Source: Henricia sp. BOLD:AAB3569 (taxonomy: Eukaryota; Echinodermata; Asteroidea; Spinulosida; Echinasteridae). From it: a DNA stretch of 64,000 nt. The stretch covers positions 1,612,001-1,676,000 of the forward strand of contig JBBELK010000096.1 of the NCBI GenBank assembly GCA_037783545.1, in the 5' to 3' direction. Position numbers and translations under genes: made by a program. The notes beneath the pieces are model-generated. The model was not told where the DNA came from and ran no database searches. It saw only the letters and a list, made by a program, of their open reading frames with translations. Positions 58,549 through 64,000 of the stretch are shown one piece after another. How positions within the stretch are numbered: position 1 is the first letter of the stretch; every line of letters starts with the position of its first letter.

Positions 58549-59935
58549 TGGCAGAGAAATTTCAGAGTTTAGGGAAAACTGGGTTGGGGCTTCCTGACTG
58601 CTCCCGCAAACCGTGGCTGTCTGTACACTCCTCTTTGGTGTACTCCTGACTCGTGCGCATGCTTAGTCCTTCGGACTGTCGTTGACACGGCCCAGTTTGG
58701 GACGGGAATTTGGTCAAAGTGTGGTCCAAACATCGGCAAATTTGGAGGTCGAAAAATTTTCCGACGAACTTTAAATTTTGCATGCTCCAAACACTCTATA
58801 TTGCGCACTTGTCCTAAAAAATTGACAGACCTTCGCCGGGAAATGGCAGAGAAATTTCAGAGTTTAGGGAAAACTGGGTTGGGGCTTCCTGACTGCTCCC
58901 GCAAACCGTGGCTGTCTGTACACTCCTCTTTGGTGTACTCCTGACTCGTGCGCATGCTCAGTCCTTCGGACTGTCGTTGACACGGCCCAGTTTGGGACGG
59001 GAATTTGGTCAAAGTGTGGTCCAAACGTCGGCAAATTTGGAGGTCGAAAAATTTTCAGACGAACTTCAAATTGTGCATGCTCCAAACACTCTATATTGCG
59101 CACTTGTCCTAAAAAATTGACAGACTTTCGCCGGGAAATGGCAGAGAAATTTCAGAGTTTAGGGAAAACTGGGTTGGGGCTTCCTGACTGCTCCCGCAAA
59201 CCGTGGCTGTCTGTACACTCCTCTTTGGTGTACTCCTGACTCGTGCGCATGCTTAGTCCTTCGGACTGACGTTGACACGGCCCAGTTTGGGACGGGAATT
59301 TTGTCAAAGTGTGGTCCAAAAAATTGACAGACTTTCGCCGGGAAATGGCAGAGAAATTTGAGAGTTTAGGGAAAACTGGGTTGGGGCTTCCTGACTGCTC
59401 CCGCAAACTGTGGCTGTCTGTACACTCCTCTTTGGTGTACTCCTGACTCGTGCGCATGCTCAGTCCTTCGGACTGTCGTTGACACGGCCCAGTTTGGGAC
59501 GGGAATTTGGTCAAAGTGTGGTCCAAACATCGGCAAATTTGGAGGTCGAAAAATTTTCCGACGAACTTCAAATTTTGCATGCTCCAAACACTTTATATTG
59601 CGCACTTGTCCTAAAAAATTGACAGACTTTCGTCGGGAAACGGCAGAGAAATTTCAGAGTTTAGGGAAAACTGGGTTGGGGCTTCCTGACTGCTCCCGCT
59701 AACCGTGGCTGTCTGTACACTCCTCTTTGGTGTACTCCTGACTCGTGCGCATGCTCAGTCCTTCGGACTGTCGTTGACACGGCCCAGTTTGGGACGGGAA
59801 TTTTGTCAAAGTGTGGTCCAAACGTCGGCAAATTTGGAGGTCGAAACATTTTCCGACGAACTTCAAATTTTGCATGCTCCAAACACTCTATATTGCGCAC
59901 TTGTCCTAAAAAATTGACAGACTTTCGCCTGGAAA
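58549..59935 (+). repeat. A/B monomers between the 1582-bp block and the dimer array
   Basis: The order is A-A-B-A-A. The B unit at 59139 has CGGACTGACG and GGAATTTTGTC, an allele otherwise usual in A units. On the reverse strand a 142-codon frame (59152-59580) crosses two monomers by loss of stops; it is not considered a gene. Confidence 0.75.
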
Positions 59936-62900
59936 TGGCAGAGAAATTTCAGAGTTTAGGGAAAACTGGGTTGGGGCTTCCTGACTGCTCCCGCAAACCG
60001 TGGCTGACACTCCTCTTTGGTGTACTCCTGACTCGTGCGCATGCTCAGTCCTTCGGACTGTCGTTGACACGGCCCAGTTTGGGACGGGAATTTGGTCAAA
60101 GTGTGGTCCAAACGTCGGCAAATTTGGAGGTCGAAAAATTTTCCGACGAACTTCAAATTGTGCATGCTCCAAACACTCTATATTGCCACTTGTCCTAAAA
60201 AATTGACAGACTTTCGCCGGGAAATGGCAGAGAAATTTCAGAGTTTAGGGAAAACTGGGTTGGGGCTTCCTGACTGCTCCCGCAAACCGTGGCTGTCTGT
60301 ACACTCCTCTTTGGTGTACTCCTGACTCGTGCGCATGCTTAGTCCTTCGGACTGTCGTTGACACGGCCCAGTTTGGGACGGGAATTTGGTCAAAGTGTGG
60401 TCCAAAAAATTGACAGACTTTCGCCGGGAATTGGCAGAGAAATTTCAGAGTTTAGGGAAAACTGGGTTGGGGCTTCCTGACTGCTCCCGCAAACCGTGGC
60501 TGACACTCCTCTTTGGTGTACTCCTGACTCGTGCGCATGCTCAGTCCTTCGGACTGTCGTTGACACGGCCCAGTTTGGGACGGGAATTTGGTCAAAGTGT
60601 GGTCCAAACGTCGGCAAATTTGGAGGTCGAAAAATTTTCCGACGAACTTCAAATTGTGCATGCTCCAAACACTCTATATTGCGCACTTGTCCTAAAAAAT
60701 TGACAGACTTTCGCCGGGAAATGGCAGAGAAATTTCAGAGTTTAGGGAAAACTGGGTTGGGGCTTCCTGACTGCTCCCGCAAACCGTGGCTGTCTGTACA
60801 CTCCTCTTTGGTGTACTCCTGACTCGTGCGCATGCTTAGTCCTTCGGACTGTCGTTGACACGGCCCAGTTTGGGACGGGAATTTGGTCAAAGTGTGGTCC
60901 AAAAAATTGACAGACTTTCGCCGGGAATTGGCAGAGAAATTTCAGAGTTTAGGGAAAACTGGGTTGGGGCTTCCTGACTGCTCCCGAAAACCGTGGCTGT
61001 CTGTACACTCCTCTTTGGTGTACTCCTGACTCGTGCGCATGCTCAGTCCTTCGGACTGTCGTTGACACGGCCCAGTTTGGGACGGGAATTTTGTCAAAGT
61101 GTGGTCCAAACGTCGGCAAATTTGGAGGTCGAAACATTTTCCGACGAACTTCAAATTGTGCATGCTCCAAACACTCTATATTGCGCACTTGTCCTAAAAA
61201 ATTGACAGACTTTCGCCGGGAAATGGCAGAGAAATTTCAGAGTTTAGGGAAAACTGGGTTGGGGCTTCCTGACTGCTCCCGCAAACCGTGGCTGTCTGTA
61301 CACTCCTCTTTGGTGTACTCCTGACTCGTGCGCATGCTTAGTCCTTCGGACTGTCGTTGACACGGCCCAGTTTGGGACGGGAATTTGGTCAAAGTGTGGT
61401 CCAAAAAATTGACAGACTTTCGCCGGGAATTGGCAGAGAAATTTCAGAGTTTAGGGAAAACTGGGTTGGGGCTTCCTGACTGCTCCCGCAAACCGTGGCT
61501 GTCTGTACACTCCTCTTTGGTGTACTCCTGACTCGTGCGTATGCTCAGTCCTTCGGACTGTCGTTGACACGGCCCAGTTTGGGACGGGAATTTGGTCAAA
61601 GTGTGGTCCAAACATCGGCAAATTTGGAGGTCGAAAAATTTTCCGACGAACTTCAAATTTTGCATGCTCCAAACACTCTATATTGCGCACTTGTCCTAAA
61701 AAATTGACAGACTTTCGCCGGGAAATGGCAGAGAAATTTCAGAGTTTAGGGAAAACTGGGTTGGGGCTTCCTGACTGCTCCCGCTAACCGTGGCTGTCTG
61801 TACACTCCTCTTTGGTGTACTCCTGACTCGTGCGCATGCTTAGTCCTTCGGACTGTCGTTGACACGGCCCAGTTTGGGACGGGAATTTGGTCAAAGTGTG
61901 GTCCAAAAAATTGACAGACTTTCGCCGGGAATTGGCAGAGAAATTTCAGAGTTTAGGGAAAACTGGGTTGGGGCTTCCTGACTGCTCCCGCAAACCGTGG
62001 CTGTCTGTACACTCCTCTTTGGTGTACTCCTGACTCGTGCGCATGCTCAGTCCTTCGGACTGTCGTTGACACGGCCCAGTTTGGGACGGGAATTTTGTCA
62101 AAGTGTGGTCCAAACGTCGGCAAATTTGGAGGTCGAAACATTTTCCGACGAACTTCAAATTGTGCATGCTCCAAACACTCTATATTGCGCACTTGTCCTA
62201 AAAAATTGACAGACTTTCGCCGGGAAATGGCAGAGAAATTTCAGAGTTTAGGGAAAACTGGGTTGGGGCTTCCTGACTGCTCCCGCAAACCGTGGCTGTC
62301 TGTACACTCCTCTTTGGTGTACTCCTGACTCGTGCGCATGCTTAGTCCTTCGGACTGTCGTTGACACGGCCCAGTTTGGGACGGGAATTTGGTCAAAGTG
62401 TGGTCCAAAAAATTGACAGACTTTCGCCGGGAATTGGCAGAGAAATTTCAGAGTTTAGGGAAAACTGGGTTGGGGCTTCCTGACTGCTCCCGCAAACCGT
62501 GGCTGTCTGTACACTCCTCTTTGGTGTACTCCTGACTCGTGCGTATGCTCAGTCCTTCGGACTGTCGTTGACACGGCCCAGTTTGGGACGGGAATTTGGT
62601 CAAAGTGTGGTCCAAACATCGGCAAATTTGGAGGTCGAAAAATTTTCCGACGAACTTCAAATTTTGCATGCTCCAAACACTCTATATTGCGCACTTGTCC
62701 TAAAAAATTGACAGACTTTCGCCGGGAAATGGCAGAGAAATTTCAGAGTTTAGGGAAAACTGGGTTGGGGCTTCCTGACTGCTCCCGCTAACCGTGGCTG
62801 TCTGTACACTCCTCTTTGGTGTACTCCTGACTCGTGCGCATGCTTAGTCCTTCGGACTGTCGTTAACACGGCCCAGTTTGGGACGGGAATTTGGTCAAAG

Positions 62901-63438
62901 TGTGGTCCAAAAAATTGACAGACTTTCGCCGGGAAATGGCAGAGAAATTTCAGAGTTTAGGGAAAACTGGGTTGGGGCTTCCTGACTGCTCCCGCAAACC
63001 GTGGCTGTCTGTACACTCCTCTTTGGTGTACTCCTGACTCGTGCGCATGCTCAGTCCTTCGGACTGTCGTTGACACGGCCCAGTTTGGGACGGAAATTTG
63101 GTCAAAGTGTGGTCCAAACGTCGGCAAATTTGGAGGTCGAAAAATTTTCCGACGAACTTCAAATTGTGCATGCTCCAAACACTCTATATTGCGCACTTGT
63201 CCTAAAAAATTGACAGACTTTCGCCGGGAAATGGCAGAGAAATTTCAGAGTTTAGGGAAAACTGGGTTGGGGCTTCCTGACTGCTCCCGCAAACCGTGGC
63301 TGTCTGTACACTCCTCTTTGGTGTACTCCTGACTCGTGCGCATGCTTAGTCCTTCGGACTGTCGTTGACACGGCCCAGTTTGGGACGGGAATTTGGTCAA
63401 AGTGTGGTCCAAAAAATTGACAGACTTTCGCCGGGAAA
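59936..63438 (+). repeat. A-B dimer array (about 502-bp period, 7 dimers)
   Basis: A and B alternate strictly: A at 59936, 60432, 60929, 61431, 61933, 62435 and 62937, with B units between. A GGGAATTGGCAG allele marks the A starts at 60432, 60929, 61431, 61933 and 62435. The A units at 59936 and 60432 share a 5-bp deletion (GTGGCTGACACTCC), and 59936 also lost one base (ATTGCCACTTG). A larger 1004-bp period (60929-61932, 61933-62936) is marked by CGTATGCTCAG at 61537 and 62541. Confidence 0.87.
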
Positions 63439-64000
63439 TGGCAGAGAAATTTCAGAGTTTAGGGAAAACTGGGTTGGGGCTTCCTGACTGCTCCCGCAAA
63501 CCGTGGCTGTCTGTACACTCCTCTTTGGTGTACTCCTGACTCGTGCGCATGCTCAGTCCTTCGGACTGTCGTTGACACGGCCCAGTTTGGGACGGGAATT
63601 TGGTCAAAGTGTGGTCCAAACATCGGCAAATTTGGAGGTCGAAAAATTTTCCGACGAACTTCAAATTTTGCATGCTCCAAACACTCTATATTGCGCACTT
63701 GTCCTAAAAAATTGACAGACTTTCGCCGGACATGGCAGAGAAATTTCAGAGTTTAGGGAAAACTGGGTTGGGGCTTCCTGACTGCTCCCGCTAACCGTGG
63801 CTGTCTGTACACTCCTCTTTGGTGTACTCCTGACTCGTGCGCATGCTCAGTCCTTCGGACTGTCGTTGACACGGCCCAGTTTGGGACGGGAATTTTGTCA
63901 AAGTGTGGTCCAAACGTCGGCAAATTTGGAGGTCGAAACATTTTCCGACGAACTTCAAATTTTGCATGCTCCAAACACTCTATATTGCGCACTTGTCCTA
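63439..64000 (+). repeat. Terminal monomers, array continues past the window
   Basis: An A unit of 294 bp (CGCCGGACATGGCAG at its end, one base short) is followed by an A unit from 63733 that is cut at base 64000 just after CACTTGTCCTA. No array edge is visible. Confidence 0.85.

Larger units (their letters stand above)
26565..64000 (+). repeat. Satellite array, right arm (about 140 monomers)
   Basis: The same satellite resumes directly after the LINE, in the same orientation and in register: the 202 bases from 26565 to 26766 complete the monomer begun at 24307. Only A (about 295 bp) and B (207 bp) monomers occur here; I found no 149-bp C unit. The arm contains a series of larger segmental duplications listed separately. 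The last monomer starts at 63733 and is cut by the window end, so the array continues downstream. I see no gene or unique spacer anywhere in this arm. Confidence 0.97.

Noticed and set aside
1-64000. CRISPR array
   Set aside because: Repeats are contiguous 149-295 bp units with no short repeat / unique spacer alternation. The context is eukaryotic.
1-64000. An undescribed multi-gene defence or metabolic system
   Set aside because: No host genes exist in the window; everything outside the LINE is satellite. I do not wish to read function into it beyond the sequence.

Overview
This window is almost entirely one tandem-repeat (satellite DNA) array. About 240 monomers run head to tail in one orientation from base 1 to base 64000. 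The only interruption is one 5'-truncated LINE (non-LTR retrotransposon) at about 24405-26564. I see no host protein-coding gene, tRNA, rRNA, CRISPR array or bacterial-type operon. The array runs off both edges, so neither end nor any unique flank is visible. The LINE reverse transcriptase is of the CR1/L2 type and ends in a hairpin plus a TTA microsatellite. That points to an animal nuclear genome, probably an aquatic invertebrate (cnidarian, lancelet, mollusc or similar); the species cannot be told. The array is best read as heterochromatic satellite, possibly pericentromeric or subtelomeric, but location is inference.

Monomers come in three nested size classes, measured from the recurring start TGGCAGAGAAAT. 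Type A is about 295 bp (roughly 144 copies). Type B is 207 bp (roughly 82 copies) and equals A minus an 88-bp segment that begins with a 36-nt inverted repeat. Type C is 149 bp (14 copies) and equals a B subtype minus a further 58 bp. A, B and C advance the reading frame by +1, 0 and +2. No frame stays open across successive monomers, so the many 60-80 codon ORFs are best read as by-products of the repeat.

Layout: 1-15.6 kb is a mixed A/B/C zone with an A-B-A-A-B-C higher-order unit (1448 bp) and a two-copy 4405-bp tandem duplication of 19 monomers each (4570-8974 and 8975-13379). From 15.6 to 24.4 kb there are A and B units only, with a 2598-bp tandem duplication (15923-18520, 18521-21118). 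The LINE at 24.4-26.6 kb interrupts one A monomer with a 5-6 bp target-site duplication. From 26.6 to 41.4 kb A-rich sequence holds nested duplications of 1889, 2272 and 5579 bp spacing. From 41.7 to 48 kb a marked five-monomer cassette recurs. From 48 to 58.5 kb there are duplications of 1092, 1299 and 1582 bp and one complex rearranged monomer. From 59.9 to 63.4 kb the array becomes a simple A-B dimer array of about 502 bp.

No multi-gene system is present. The interest lies in how the array evolves: hairpin-associated deletion producing new monomer classes, segmental amplification at many scales, microhomology junctions, and one LINE that was not co-amplified. All unit counts and boundaries were tracked by eye and should be re-derived computationally.
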